Shown: positions 1-12,731 of the stretch, piece after piece
Numbering within the stretch: position 1 is the first letter of the stretch
How the letters are laid out: each line of letters opens with the position of its first letter
Assembly: GCA_905250075.1 (NCBI GenBank)
Contig: CAJNOP010000340.1
Coordinates: 124,001 to 188,000, forward strand
Length of the DNA: 64,000 bases
Direction of reading: 5' to 3'
From: Rotaria sp. Silwood1
Taxonomy: Eukaryota > Rotifera > Eurotatoria > Philodinida > Philodinidae
Made by a program: the position numbers and the translations under genes
Notes under the pieces: generated by a model
The model's input: only the letters and a program-made list of their open reading frames with translations
What the model was told of the DNA's origin: nothing
The model's database searches: none

Positions 1-238
1 TCGTTGTCGTTGTCGTTGTCGTCGTCGATGAGGGTTCGATGTCATCAACATTTTATTCTGTTCGAAGTGGTGATGGTGGTGGCCTCACAGACAACGCAAA
101 ATACCCGAGATTACCCCCTTTGCGTTCTCTTTCTTAATGAATGAAAAGAAAAAAAAACGAGAGAAAAAGACGACGATGAAAGCAACCACATTCATTCGCC
201 TTCATTAGACAAACTTATTGACTTGTTTCCCTTCTTCT

Positions 239-274
<36 letters not shown>

Positions 275-623
275 GTTTTGTTCTAAACATCAAAATTACA
301 CTTTGCTTTTTTTTTTTCAATGATTTACTTTTTTTTTTTATTTTTATTATTTTTTACATAATAACATATAAAAAAAAAAACGAAGGGTCTTGATAATCAG
401 AGTTGATTAGAGAATTGCAAAGCGCCCTCTTTTATTCGTTATTCTTGTTCGAGAGAGAATCAACTATTTAAATAGATACGATTTTATTTTGTTAAAATCT
501 CTCTCTTGATATTGTAAACAAAAATAAATATATGTTATTTATTTAAACGAACAACAACAAGAAAAAAACAAGAACAATAGTTATTCTTTTGTTTTTTATT
601 ATATATTTTAAGGATTTTCATCA
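1..623. other. 5' flank of the ZFHX-like gene, with simple repeats
   Basis: No coding signal is seen here. The first 30 bases are a TCGTTG-type microsatellite and about 240-271 is a pure CT run. The rest is AT-rich with poly-A and poly-T runs. A sequence ending in AAG at about 612, 12 bases before the chosen ATG, could be a splice acceptor, so an upstream 5' exon or a trans-splice site is possible. Confidence 0.5.
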
Positions 624-3600
624 ATGGCCGAAACAAATTCTTCTGATGAATATCGTTGTCATTCTTGTCACAATAAAACATTTAAAGATTTTTATCATTT
701 ATTAAATCATTTTCAAGATGAAAGTAATTTTTTCTTTTTATTTTATTTTTTAATATTATTTTAATTCTAATATAAAAGATCATATTGATGAAGAAACAAC
801 AAAATCAGTTGGTTTATTATGTTGGAAAAAAGGATGTAATCAATATTTTAATTCGTTAAATAATCTTGAAAAACATTTTCGTGAAATTCATTCAATTAAT
901 TTAAATGATAAAAATTCGTTAGATATATCATTAATAAATAAAGATATTAATAAAGAAGATAAAGATATAAAAGATATATTAAATGAAAATAAAATAAATT
1001 CATCATCTATTGGAACACAAATAAATTTTTTATCAAAAACTCGTGAAAGATTAATATCTATTGGAGAAGATATTGCTTTACATTATTTAGAAAATTTATC
1101 GAATTCAAATACAAATTCAAATTCAAATTCAACATCAAGTTTAAATTCAAATTCAAATTCAAAATATTTAAATGAAATAAATTGTGATTTATGTTTTAAA
1201 AAATTTTCAAGTTTATCAAGATTAAAAGTTCATTATGAAGATATACATTCAATTGTATTATCATCACGTGCTATACAACATTGGATTTTTCTATTAGAAA
1301 AACTTCATTCATCATCATCTTCTTCTTCTTCTTCTTCTATTAATTCAACATCATCAAATAAATTAAAAAGACAATCATCATCATTAAATGATTTAAATCA
1401 AATTAAAAAATCTCGTTCAAATTCAAATTCAAATATTAATTCCAATGATAATAATAATCTATCATCATCATCATCTTGTTTTATTTATACACATTGTCGA
1501 TCACCAACTATTCATTCACATTCATATGATTTAACACATAATAAACGTCAAAGAACACGTATTACTGATGAACAATTAAAAATTTTACGTTCTTATTTTA
1601 ATATAAATAATAGTCCAACTGATGAACAAATTAAATTAATGTCAGAAAAAAGTCAATTAACAACGAAAGTTATTAAACATTGGTTTAGAAATACATTATT
1701 TAAAGAAAGACAAAAAAATAAAGATTCACCATATAATTTTTCAAATCCTCCATTACAAACAAATAAAATTGATTTAGATGAATATCAAAAAACTGGAATT
1801 ATTATTAAAAAAACATTTAATGATTCAGATTATTCCGATAATGATTTAACATCAAATGATGAACAAGATATTCTTCTTTCTGATGAAGATTTTTATGATT
1901 TAAATAAATTAAATCATATTCAACAATTAAATCAACAACAATCACAATCACAATCACAATCACAACAACAACAACCACAAATTTCAAAACAACAACAACA
2001 ACAACAATCCTCTTCATCATCATCATCATCTCGACGTGCTAATCGAACACGTTTTAGTGATGAACAACTTCGTCTTCTTCAAGATGCATTTGAAGGAAAT
2101 CCTTATCCAAAAGATGATGATTTAGAAATTCTTTCTGATAAATTAAAATTAAATTCTCGTGTTATTGTTGTTTGGTTTCAAAATGCTCGACAAAAAGCAA
2201 GAAAATCTTATGAAAATAATTCTCCAAATGAAAATACAAATCAACAAATTCAATATAAACAAGATAAAGATGATGGATATTCATGTAAAAATTGTCATAA
2301 ATTATTTCAACGTTTTGCTGAATTAATGAAACATGCTAAACAATGTTCATCACCTTGTTTAATTAAAAAAAATTCAAATGATGATAATAATAATTCAAAT
2401 AATAATTCAAAAGAATTAATTCAATTAAATCGTTCATCATCATATGATATGTTAATTAAAAATACTCTTCCTTTTTCAATATCATCATCATTATCAACAT
2501 CAACATCAACATCATCATCAAATAAAAAAGATAATTATTGTGAACAATGTGACAAATATTTTCATTCAATTAGAGATTTTAATGAACATCAAACATTCCA
2601 TATGCAAGCTTTTATTAATGCTGCTACTCTTTTTCCACTTGCTCCTTTTCATCCAGCTGCAGCTGCTGCTGCTGCTGCTGCTGCAGCTATGGCTGCTTTT
2701 TCATCACAATTATTTCAAAATAATCAAAATTTTGTAAGTTTTTTATTTATTCTATTTAAAATAAATAATATTTCTATTTCTATTTCTATAATATAGCCAA
2801 TGGTTGGATTAGATATAAATAATTCAAATGATATAAATAAAACAAAAAAAAAAAAAAGTAGTCAAAGTTTATCATCATTTGGTTCCGATTCGTCAAATGA
2901 TATTGAAGAAGGTGATGGTGATGGTGATGGTGAAGATGAAAATAATAATGATGATGATGATAATGATGATGTTAATGATGATAATGATGATAATGATGAT
3001 AATGATAATGATAATGATAATGATGATGAAGAATTATGTGGTGATGAATCAAATGATGAAAATAAAAAACTTTCATCACAAAAACGAAATCGAACAACAA
3101 TATTACCTGAACAACAAGATTATTTAATGTCAAAATATTCAATTGAATCAAATCCATCAAGAAAAATGTTAGAAGATATATCAGAAGAAGTTAAATTAAA
3201 AAAACGTGTTGTTCAAGTTTGGTTTCAAAATACTCGTGCGCGAGAAAGAAAAGGAAATATTAAATTTGATTCAAATATTAATTTAAATTCTTTAGATAAT
3301 ATTAATCAACAACAACAACAAATAATAATTAATAAAAAATGTCTTTATTGTTCATTAACATTTAAATTAAAATCTACACTTGATAATCATTTATTATTAA
3401 AACATTCAGATAAATATAAAAAAAAAGAAGATTTATTATTAATTGATTATGATTTATTTCCATCAAATAATTTTAATTTAAATGATGAACTTCCACTTGA
3501 TTTATCAAAATCATCTTTTAAAAATGATTTAAATGATAATAAAATTGAGAATGATTATTTAATTAATGAATCGAATGATTCAACTGATCAATCAATTGAT

Positions 3601-6600
3601 GATATTAATCTTTTTTATAAATCTAAAGATAAATTTATTTCAAATGGAAATTTATCACCAAATAATATTCAACAACATCAACAACATCATTTATCATCAA
3701 ATAATTCATTAAATGGACAAAGAAGATTTCGAACACAAATGACTCCATTACAAATTAAATTAATGAAAGCGATTTTTCTTGAATATAGAACACCAACAAT
3801 GTATTTATCTTTAAAAAGAATAAGATTTTTATTTTTCTTTTTAATATTTATTTTGTTTAGGCCTGAATGTGAATTATTAGGAAAAGAAATTCAATTACAA
3901 AAACGTGTTGTACAAGTTTGGTTTCAAAATGCTCGTGCTAAAGAAAAGAAAAATCCTAATTTTTTTAAATCCGATCTTCCAGATGAATATCAATCAACAA
4001 ATGATCAATGTAAATTATGTCAATGCAAATATACATTACAAAATCCTCAAAGAGTTATTTATATTATTTTTATATATATATTTATTTATTTATTTATTTT
4101 ATTTTTCTAGGATCATTTATTTACATCAAAACATATTGAAAATATTCGTTCGATTTTATCTAAACAAATAGGAAATGTTTCAACACCAACAACAACAATA
4201 ACAACAACAACTAAAGATGATTTAATAAAAAAGAACAGTATAAATAATAAAATTGATATTGAGAATAATTCAAATCAATCAGTATTAGATAAATCATCGA
4301 AAGATGAACAAAATCAATTAATGTCTTATATTAATTTAATGCATCTTATGCCAATTGGTTTGTTTTTATTTAAATCTTAAATATATATATTTATTTATTT
4401 GTTAATAATAGGTATTGATCCATATAATTATGGTTTAATGGATCCAAATATTCATGGTACACCATTATTTATGTTACAATTACCTGAAGAAGCTTTAAAA
4501 AAAATTCTTTCATTAAGTAAATCCGATGCTCATTTAACACGTGCTCAATATACTCAAGATGGAAAAAATCTTCAAGATTTATTTGATCATTCTTATCATC
4601 AAGTTGATTATCAAATAATTGATGTTGGTTATGCTTGTAAAAGATGTTATCTTGTTTGTAAGTTTTATTTAACTATTTTAATATCTTCCTTCTTCTTTCT
4701 TCTTTTGTTTTTGAAAAATTCTTTACAATTTTTAAATAAGGAAATCATAAAAGCTCAATAATGTTTAGAATGTCGAATAAGATATATTATTATTATTATT
4801 ATTGAATTAAATGATATTTTATTTTAAAATAAATAAATATTATTAATTTGTTTGTTTAGTGTTTAGTTATTGTCGAATATCTTGTTCATTGATGAAAATA
4901 ATTTCATTCAATCGACTTTTGTTTTTCTTTTTTCTTTTTTCTTTTGATTATTTATTATTTAGAAACAAAAAAACAAGAAGTTTTCATTTAATAAACAAAT
5001 GTTTATTAATAATTTATTCAATATGAAATAAAATATTATTTCCATAAATAATTTCGTTTTTTTGTTTTTATTAATCGACCATTGCCGGTTTTATTTTGTT
5101 TTTATTGAATATTTATTTATTGAATAATAATTAAATCGATGAGAAATTTTATTAAATATTATCATTTAATAGACAATATTAACATTTTAATCATTTATAA
5201 ATAAATTAATATTATTTTATTGAACAAACCAATTAATATTGATTAGAACAATAACATCTTATATATATTATTCTCCTTGTTTAAACAACAACAACAACAA
5301 AAACACCGTCTATCTTTATGATAATAATTCAATAATCTATATACCGACATATTTATTCAACATTGTCTTTAAACGTTATTGTTTTAAAATAATTTTATCA
5401 TCATCTATTGAATAATATCATTTAAATTAACATTCGATAAATATTCAATAAAAAATAAAATCGGTCGATTAATAAAACAATAAAAAAAATGATAAAACGA
5501 TATTCATTTGTTTATCTTCGTATAGAATTTAAAAAAAAAGTCATATGTTTATATAATCAATGAACAAGATATTGACAAATTAAAATCAACCAAAGCAAAT
5601 CATATTGATACTATTCAAATACTGGATGGCACAAAACTCATGCAACCGAACTCAATATTGAATATTTCAATTAAGGCTTAAGCAAACGCAGTTATTTTTC
5701 TTACCAGTGATAGAAGCATCTACAAGCTTTATATCCATAAAGACATGTTTACGGTGGATCCTTCGTCAAGTATAACTATTGATCTCAACAAGATAAATTT
5801 TACTTTTTCACATATAGAATAATAAAACAATATACTTAAAAGAAGGTTTATCTAGACTTGTCTTTATGGATATTCAGCTTAGCCGTAATGAAGATATTCA
5901 ATTTTTATTTTGACAAACTAACTTATAGTCTACCATGCATATCGTCAAAAAGTCTCCATACCAAGAAAAACTTAAATATCTACGCTACGGATCAAGCAAA
6001 CGATCTGATATTTTTACCAATATTAGAAGCATGTTCACACTTTAAATCTATACGAACAAGATTAGATGCAGCCTTTATTAAATAGCATTAATGACCTCAA
6101 CAAAACAATTTTACTTTTTCACAGATAGGATAGAAAACAATATATTGAACAAAGGATTTCTCTATGTATATCCCTATGAATATAAAGCTTGAACATGCCT
6201 CTATCATTGATAAAAGAGTCATATCGTTAGATTGAGCCATTGTCGAGATATTCAATTTTTTTTCGGCAAAGTTACTTTTTTTTTTCTAACTGTGAAAAAG
6301 TAAAATTTATCTTATTGAGATCAATAGTGATACTTAACAAAGGGTCTTCCTAGACGTGTCTTTATCGATATGAAGCTTGTAGATGCTTCTATCACTGGAA
6401 AAAAAATGATCGCGTTTGCTCAATCGTTAATTGATATATTGAAATTTGAGTTCGGTTGCAGTAAGTTTTTCACCACCCTGTAATATAATCTGAATATAAT
6501 AAATGAAATAATATTCAGATTTATTTAAATATTTAATATTAAAAATATAATTGATTAATAATAATCTATTTGAATAGTCAAATGGAAATAATTTTCTAGG

Positions 6601-7583
6601 TGATTTTAATTTTTCAAAGATACGATTGAAGACAGAATTTCAATAAGTATATTTTGTATAGAAGTCAACGTCAAAGTTAAGTTAATTGATATACGTCAAA
6701 TAGTTAAACAGTCATAAGAGATTTTTCAAATATTTTTATTAATATAAGAAACAAAAAAAAAACGGAGATATTATTTCATATGACATTAATTAAAAAGTAA
6801 ATGATTAACGATTGACTTGATATCTTTATGCTTCTATAATCCGATAAATATAGTTTAATAGTATAGAAATTTGTTTGTTACTTATAATGATGATATGAAC
6901 ATCAATTTTGATCTTAAAGACAAATAGTTTCTTCATTATCATAAAAAATGTTAAGATGTTTGATTATTTATTTGTCTATTTATTTAATAATTGACTTTTG
7001 TCAGATTATCTCAACTAAATATAGATAGATAAATCAAGAAATCTAATATATATCGACCAGTTGAGTTTTAGTTCTGTTCTGAACTAGAGAAGCAAATCAA
7101 TTATTTATTTAATATTTATTATACGAACTATATTATTCTATAGGTTAAGTTTGAGATTTTATCAAAAAATAGTCTAGTTAAAAACTTGTCAAGGTAACTG
7201 TCTGATTTCTTTCTTTTTTTTTGATAATAAGAGTTATGTAAATCACCAAAAAACTAATTTAAGAATGCCTATAGATACGTTGTTTATTTAAATAAACTAA
7301 TATATATAAATGTTTAGGGCCATTATATGAATCATGTCGATGTCATGCATTAGTTTGTTGGCAAATATCTGGATCAACATTACCTCAATCTATAAAATCA
7401 AGTGAAGATTTAAATAATTTATCAGGTTATATATTTAAAATCGAACAATTAACATATCGATGTTTATTATGTAAAACATCATATTCAACAACAATTGAAT
7501 ATGAAAAACATACAAAAGATGATATTCATTTAAAAAAAAAACAACTTTCAATTTCAACTATTCAAGAGAATGATTCATATTAA
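624..7583 (+). CDS. ZFHX: Zinc-finger homeobox transcription factor, ZFHX3/ZFHX4/zfh2 type, four homeodomains
   Basis: Predicted nuclear DNA-binding regulator. Seven exons join in phase: 624-723, 779-2733, 2797-3800, 3861-4053, 4111-4357, 4412-4657, 7318-7583 (1336 aa). Homeodomains lie near residues 288-349 (ending [16 protein letters not shown], a ZFHX hallmark), 452-511 ([15 protein letters not shown]), 781-840 ([15 protein letters not shown]) and 994-1052 ([15 protein letters not shown]). The 3801-3860 intron splits the fourth, and removing it restores a YRTPTM-x-ECE-like segment. C2H2-like fingers are near residues 170, 536, 621, 867 and 1069; the last is completed only after splicing at 4053/4111. 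Gln, Ser, Ala and Asp/Asn runs separate the domains. Vertebrate members exceed 3000 aa with many more N-terminal fingers, so this is either a compact form or lacks upstream exons. Introns are 54-64 bp except 4658-7317 (2660 bp), which holds a transposon. The start is the first in-frame ATG; the last two exon junctions are the least certain. Confidence 0.88.
5622..6480. mobile_element. Non-autonomous Tc1/mariner-like element with ~200-bp inverted repeats, TA target site
   Basis: The left arm (5622 to about 5812) is found again in reverse complement from about 6288 to 6480, at roughly 80% identity. The ends read CTGGATGGCAC and CAGGGTGGTG, each flanked outside by TA (5620-5621 and 6481-6482). 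About 859 bp in all. A second, more diverged inverted repeat lies inside the arms, around 5810-6290, giving a nested foldback. The 75-codon open frame inside has no recognisable transposase motif. The element lies within the large ZFHX intron and explains about a third of its excess length. The TA flank and CAGGGTGG start suggest mobilisation by a Tc1/mariner enzyme (inference). Confidence 0.75.
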
Positions 7584-9283
7584 ACAACAAAAACACATAC
7601 AAAACATGTTCGGCATCGTGCTTTTAGCATTCCTCCATTTATCGTCTCTTTTTTTCTTTTTTCTTTTTTTCGTTTTTTTTCTTTTTTGTATTTGTTTTTG
7701 TGTCTGTGCGTAGCGTTCTCGCTCGCTTCCATTATCAACTAATTGAGTAGAAACCACTCGAAAACATTTATTTCTTTTAATATTATTCAACAAAACAAGA
7801 CAATATCAACAATTATTTCTTTTCAATTCAGAAAATTTTTATAAAATTTCGTTTTTTTTCCGGATATATTTAAATTAATGTTTCCCTTTGTAAATTATTC
7901 GATTTGATAAAAAAAAAACACAGAAAAAAAAAAGAAAACAATTGAGTATAGTTAATCAATGAAAAAAAAAGCACTAATAAATAATATTGATTACTGTTAA
8001 GATAATGAATATATTGTCATTATAAATATTGATAAAAAATTAATTGAATAGATTAGATTAAATCAAGCTTGTATAGATATTAACATATAGAAATGAATTA
8101 TTTCTTTTTATATTATTATTTTATTATTATTATTGACAATTAACACAAATAAAACTAATCATTTATAATCAACACAAATAATATTAACAGATAACATATT
8201 AAATAATTAATTCAAATAAATATCTTGAATTTATTTAAAAGAATTTAAATAAATTTAAAATTTTTTTTTCTTAATCAATGATTAAACACATAAATGACTT
8301 TTTTGTTTTTGTTTTTAAATATGATTTTATTTTATATTTATTATTATTATGATTATTATTAATTACATATAAAAACTTATTTTAAAAATAATCTATTCTT
8401 TATTTTCGCTTTTATTTTTAATTAATTCGATTTACTTTTATTCATATATATATATATATATATTACTCATTTTTTTTTCAAACATTTACCTTAATCAAAT
8501 AGATCAATCTATGAAAATAAACGAATATAAATATGTATTTCATGATAATCATCTCGTTTTTTTTTTCATAGAACGACAATAAACGAAAAGCAATATTCAC
8601 ATTATTTAATTAGTTTAAATAATATAAAACATGATAAACAACTAATTTAAATTTATCAACATAATTGACATTATTGAGAAATGCTTTTCAATGACCTATA
8701 TCTACATGTAATTTTATCAATATCTTCAATAATGATGCAAACGATATTCAGATCCCAATGGCTAACAGGCCACTTTTTCAGCTTGACCTAGTCTACAGGT
8801 TGGCTTCTTTAAATCAATTACATTTACAACTTTGTATTAATCGATGATGTCAGTTTTAATTATTTATTGAATCCATTTTCGTGAAAAGAATAAAATATTG
8901 GTCAACAGCTCTTCGAAAATAGGAATCGGGAATGAAACAGTCACCGGCTTTTAAAAAGCTTTGAAACTGGAAAAGTGATCTGAACTGTGAAAAAATACGG
9001 AAGCCTTTTTAAACCATCAAGTAGATCCTGATATCTTAAAATTTGTTTCTAGATATCTTTCTTGTATTCTTGGAATCTGGATATCAGTACATATGCCAAC
9101 GATTGTTATTTTGACATGCTAAATTCTCTGAAGTCTTCAATCTCAAATATTTAACAGTGAGTTTCTCTCAAAATATATTGAAAGGTTTATGTTTGTCTTG
9201 TGTTTTATCACAATTGATGTTGAACGTGATAATTTTGGAAACGAACTGGAGAACTGCTTTTCTCTCATTTCTATTAACAGAAA
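7584..9283. other. Intergenic: 3' flank of ZFHX, no gene recognised
   Basis: AT-rich DNA with many stops in all frames. It holds the probable ZFHX 3' UTR and poly-T/poly-A tracts, and a TA dinucleotide run near 8446-8462. From about 8690 base composition rises slightly toward the hAT insertion site. Nothing else is supported. Confidence 0.5.
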
Positions 9284-9291
9284 CTGAAAAT

Positions 9292-12200
9292 TAGTGGCGG
9301 AACCAGAATTTTGTCCTAGGGGGAGCTGAGCTCCACATTCATTATCCAAGGTTTGAGCAAAGTAGTACAAGATTTTTCTTCGAACGTTTTCAAACTCGAT
9401 GTAGTTCTTGAAATTTTAATATTCTATTAAGTTACATATTACTCATTATTTCCATGTATTAATAAACATGTGCACAGCTTTAACTTCAAATTTATTTTGT
9501 AATTACTGAGTTATATCAACATAATTCTACTATTTTTGTGTGTGTTGGCGAATACATCAACAACTTTTTCAAAATCTATATCAAATTCTTTTTCTATAGC
9601 TAACACACCAAGATCACTGAGTCTTTCATCTCCCATCGTGTTTCGAGCATATGTTTTAATCAATTTCATTTCCGAAAAGCTTCGTTCACACGTGACAGAT
9701 GATACAGGAAATCTAATCGTACCTTTGATCAAATCGACAGTTGAAGAAAATGCTTGTTTCATTGGCTTCAATTCATTGAGTACATCAAACACAGTTGACA
9801 GTTTAGTATCTTTAATCATGGGTTTTATAACAGCAATTTCATTTTTTATAATGTTTTTTTTTCCAATGATAAATGATCAATTAATGGTTGTAATGTTTCA
9901 ATATCCAAAAAATTTCCATTGTTTGGTGATAAAGATGTGATGCTCTTTGCTATTTGTAAGTTATGACAAGAGAACCGTTCATTTAATGCGACCAGTATAG
10001 AATCAATTGTTGGAAGGTACATAGTCACTCGAAAGTTCTCTTCACTATTATTATAATCTCGATGTCCCGCTGATGTTGTAATAATACAGTCTTTAAAACG
10101 TGATGGAATTGATTTCTGACGCCTCGTTCGAACTAGTCCATTTATATCAATACCATTTTCATTCCCAAAAATTATAGCCTGTTGAAACAATTCTTTAAAT
10201 GAACTTTCATTTCTCATAAGATTTAGTTGTTCACAGATTATTATGATGAGATTGTGTGTACTACCAAGATCAGTGCATACTCCTTTCGAATTAAAAATTA
10301 AAATGTAAATAAGCTTTTTTTCTACGGAAAAAGAATATACCTTTTAGCTGATCCGAAAGGATTTTAATTGGACCAAGCAGACGATGTAAAATAAACATTG
10401 CTATTATAAACAGTGAATCGTTCAAAACCACCAGCAAACCTCTTGCATCCACTGCACGATTACCTCCATCATGTATCAAATCTCGTAATGCTTCAAGAAC
10501 TGCTGAATAATTACTTTTAATTGAATCTATCGATTTAAATCTTGAATCCCATCGTGTATTTGCCCATTTTTTAATGTTGAAGTCATATCTAATTTAAAAA
10601 GAACGGACAAAACTACAGAATAGATGTCTATTTTAAATAAGTCTACCCAATCCCAGCAATTTCTGTGCATCACAGAAATATCGATTAGTAACTCCAGATG
10701 TTGTAAAATAATCATGAATTTTAGAAACGATTGAAAAGAATTCATCTATATATGGTACTACTGAACAAACATCACATATAACTAAATTAATGCGATGTGC
10801 CATATAGTGAATATATATAGCTCGTGGTATAAAGTTCTGTTGTAAGATCACATGCACTCCATTATGTTCTCCAGACATGACCGACGCTCTAAAGAAAAAA
10901 TATAAAAGACGATAGAGCCTAAGTATATAAATCGTCTTCAATATACCCATCATAGCGTTGAGCTATACACATTGAGAAATGAATATTGTGTTTGATCAAG
11001 AAATCACTTATTTCTTTTGCTTGAGTAGCAGCATTAAATCGACAAAGACGAACAAATCCCATCAAGTATTCTTTAATCTGATTTTGATCATCAACTGCAC
11101 GAAGACAAATAGATAATTGTTTATTGGGACTGACATCTGTTGCTTCATCAGCTAGTAACACGTATACATTTCCATTTAACTAAGAACATAACATATGTTA
11201 CAGAGATAAAGTGAAAGAAATACTAATATTAGAATTAGTTTATATTATATTATAGAATGTAAATTAACTTCATAGAATTTCTACAAAATTGAAACTAGAA
11301 GTTTTTTTCTTACTTTTTTAGCAATATTATCGCGTATTTGATTCGCCATAATACTTAACAATTCATTTTGAATTTGATGTGATAGATATGTTGCGTTGCC
11401 TGCACTTTCTTCCAACACAGCCTTAGCTAATGGATCAGTTTTAGCAGACCACTTCAATATTTCGATCAAATTACCACGATTGTTTGAACTAATACAAAAA
11501 AACACATCCGTTTATATATTCCAAATTAATAGAACAATACTCTGGTTCACTCACTCAGTACTTTCATCATGTCCACGAAGAGCTATTCATTGTTTAACAC
11601 ATAATAAAATTGCTGAACTGATCTTAATCAATTTACTACAATTATGAAGAATTTGCTCAGCTCTTGGTTTTTCAAGAACCTTTATTACAGATGTATTAGA
11701 TTTTTCACGTGATTTATATTCAGAAAAGTTTGCTAATGATGTTATGTGTGTTTAACTCTTTACATGCTTGTGAAAACCTCTATCAGTTGCCAGAGCACGC
11801 TTCCAATTGTTAAAACCACAAGTCGTGAAAGCATCTCGTTGAATTCGTGTTGGCGTGCCGAATTGAGAAAAATGACGACAATAATAACAAAATACTGCAT
11901 CTCGTTCTACCGAATACTCCAACCAATCTCGCTTGATATACCATCTTACTTGAAATGATCTATTTTCATTATCTGTTGGATAAACTGTTAAACGAGGTTG
12001 TACAGGTAAATCTTGGCTTCTCTGGCTAATATCAGCTGGACAACCCTTTGATGAAGATTTTGGTGATGAGATTTCAGTATTTAAAGATGAATTTGTGGCG
12101 CTAGACGTGCCAACAACTGTTAAACATTCGTTGGATAGAGATGAGGGAACTAAAACGTTCGTTGTGGTTGAAGAAGAAGATGGTGAAGAGCTTGATGAGC

Positions 12201-12723
12201 ATGGAGAAATTGAAGTGCCGTTAGGACTATTATTTTCATCTCGAGGTTTTTTACTAGATATAAAGAAATTATCAAGAGTCGCGTTACGTTTATTAGGATT
12301 TTTATTATCCATAACAATATGTATGATTCAAAAAAGAATTTTATTCATAATCAATACTGAAGTTCATGAGAATGGGTTTTTTATTTGTTCTCTCGTCAGT
12401 GTTCATCTGTCGTTATTAGTCGATTGTTATATCCAATAGAATTTAAATATGATATCCTCTTCTGCATCGTTTATAATTAATACCATAATACAATGACACA
12501 GAAGTGTCGCTCATGAAATATGATTAGAAGAAATGTCAAAAACAACATTTACTCATCGACAAAAAATAAACAAGCTATTATACAAACTGTCAGTATGTGC
12601 ATTTAAATTCTTAAAGGAAGAAAGCGTAACAGTCTGAAAGAGGCTCAAAATTTCCTAGGGGGAGCTCGGAAGTTTCTAGGGGGAGCGGAGTTCCCCATAG
12701 CTCCCCCGGTGGTTCCGCCACTA
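9292..12723 (-). mobile_element. Full-length hAT transposon with TIRs and 8-bp target site duplication
   Basis: The termini are TAGTGGCGGAACCA at 9292 and its exact reverse complement ending at 12723. Both sides are flanked by the same eight bases, CTGAAAAT (9284-9291 and 12724-12731), the duplication length typical of hAT elements. Subterminal copies of CTAGGGGGAGCT occur near 9317 and, twice, near 12655-12710, which look like transposase-binding repeats. Total length is 3432 bp. The interior carries a transposase reading frame on the minus strand. The intact ends and exact duplication point to a fairly young insertion, although the transposase is already broken. Confidence 0.92.
9511..12312 (-). 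pseudogene. hAT-family transposase (ZMYM1-like), inactivated
   Basis: Read on the minus strand from the ATG at 12312. The N-terminal part has a Ser-rich leader and a TTF/MYM-type zinc-binding segment (VFCYYCRHFS, then GFNNWKRAL). It is followed by RGHDEST-like, NRGNLIEILKW, LLADEATDVSPNKQLS (DDE-region) and TRWDSRF segments, and ends in the hAT dimerisation block (FPVSSVTCERSFSEMKLIK) near 9650. Introns are likely (for example GTGAGT..AG around 11555-11500). Three lesions are visible: an in-frame TAA at 11752-11754, a TGA at 11587-11589 where relatives have Gly before IALRGHDES, and a missing A in a poly-A run at about 9854-9862 that shifts the frame between SLEKK and NEIAVIKP. The copy therefore cannot make a full enzyme. 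It lies wholly inside the TIR-bounded element. Confidence 0.85.
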
Positions 12724-12731
12724 CTGAAAAT

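Noticed and set aside
1817-2029. Minus-strand open frame rich in Val/Ile over the ZFHX gene
   Set aside because: Shadow of the Gln/Ser/Asp repeats on the coding strand.
9536-9940. Plus-strand 134-codon frame inside the hAT element
   Set aside because: Antisense to the well-recognised hAT dimerisation region.
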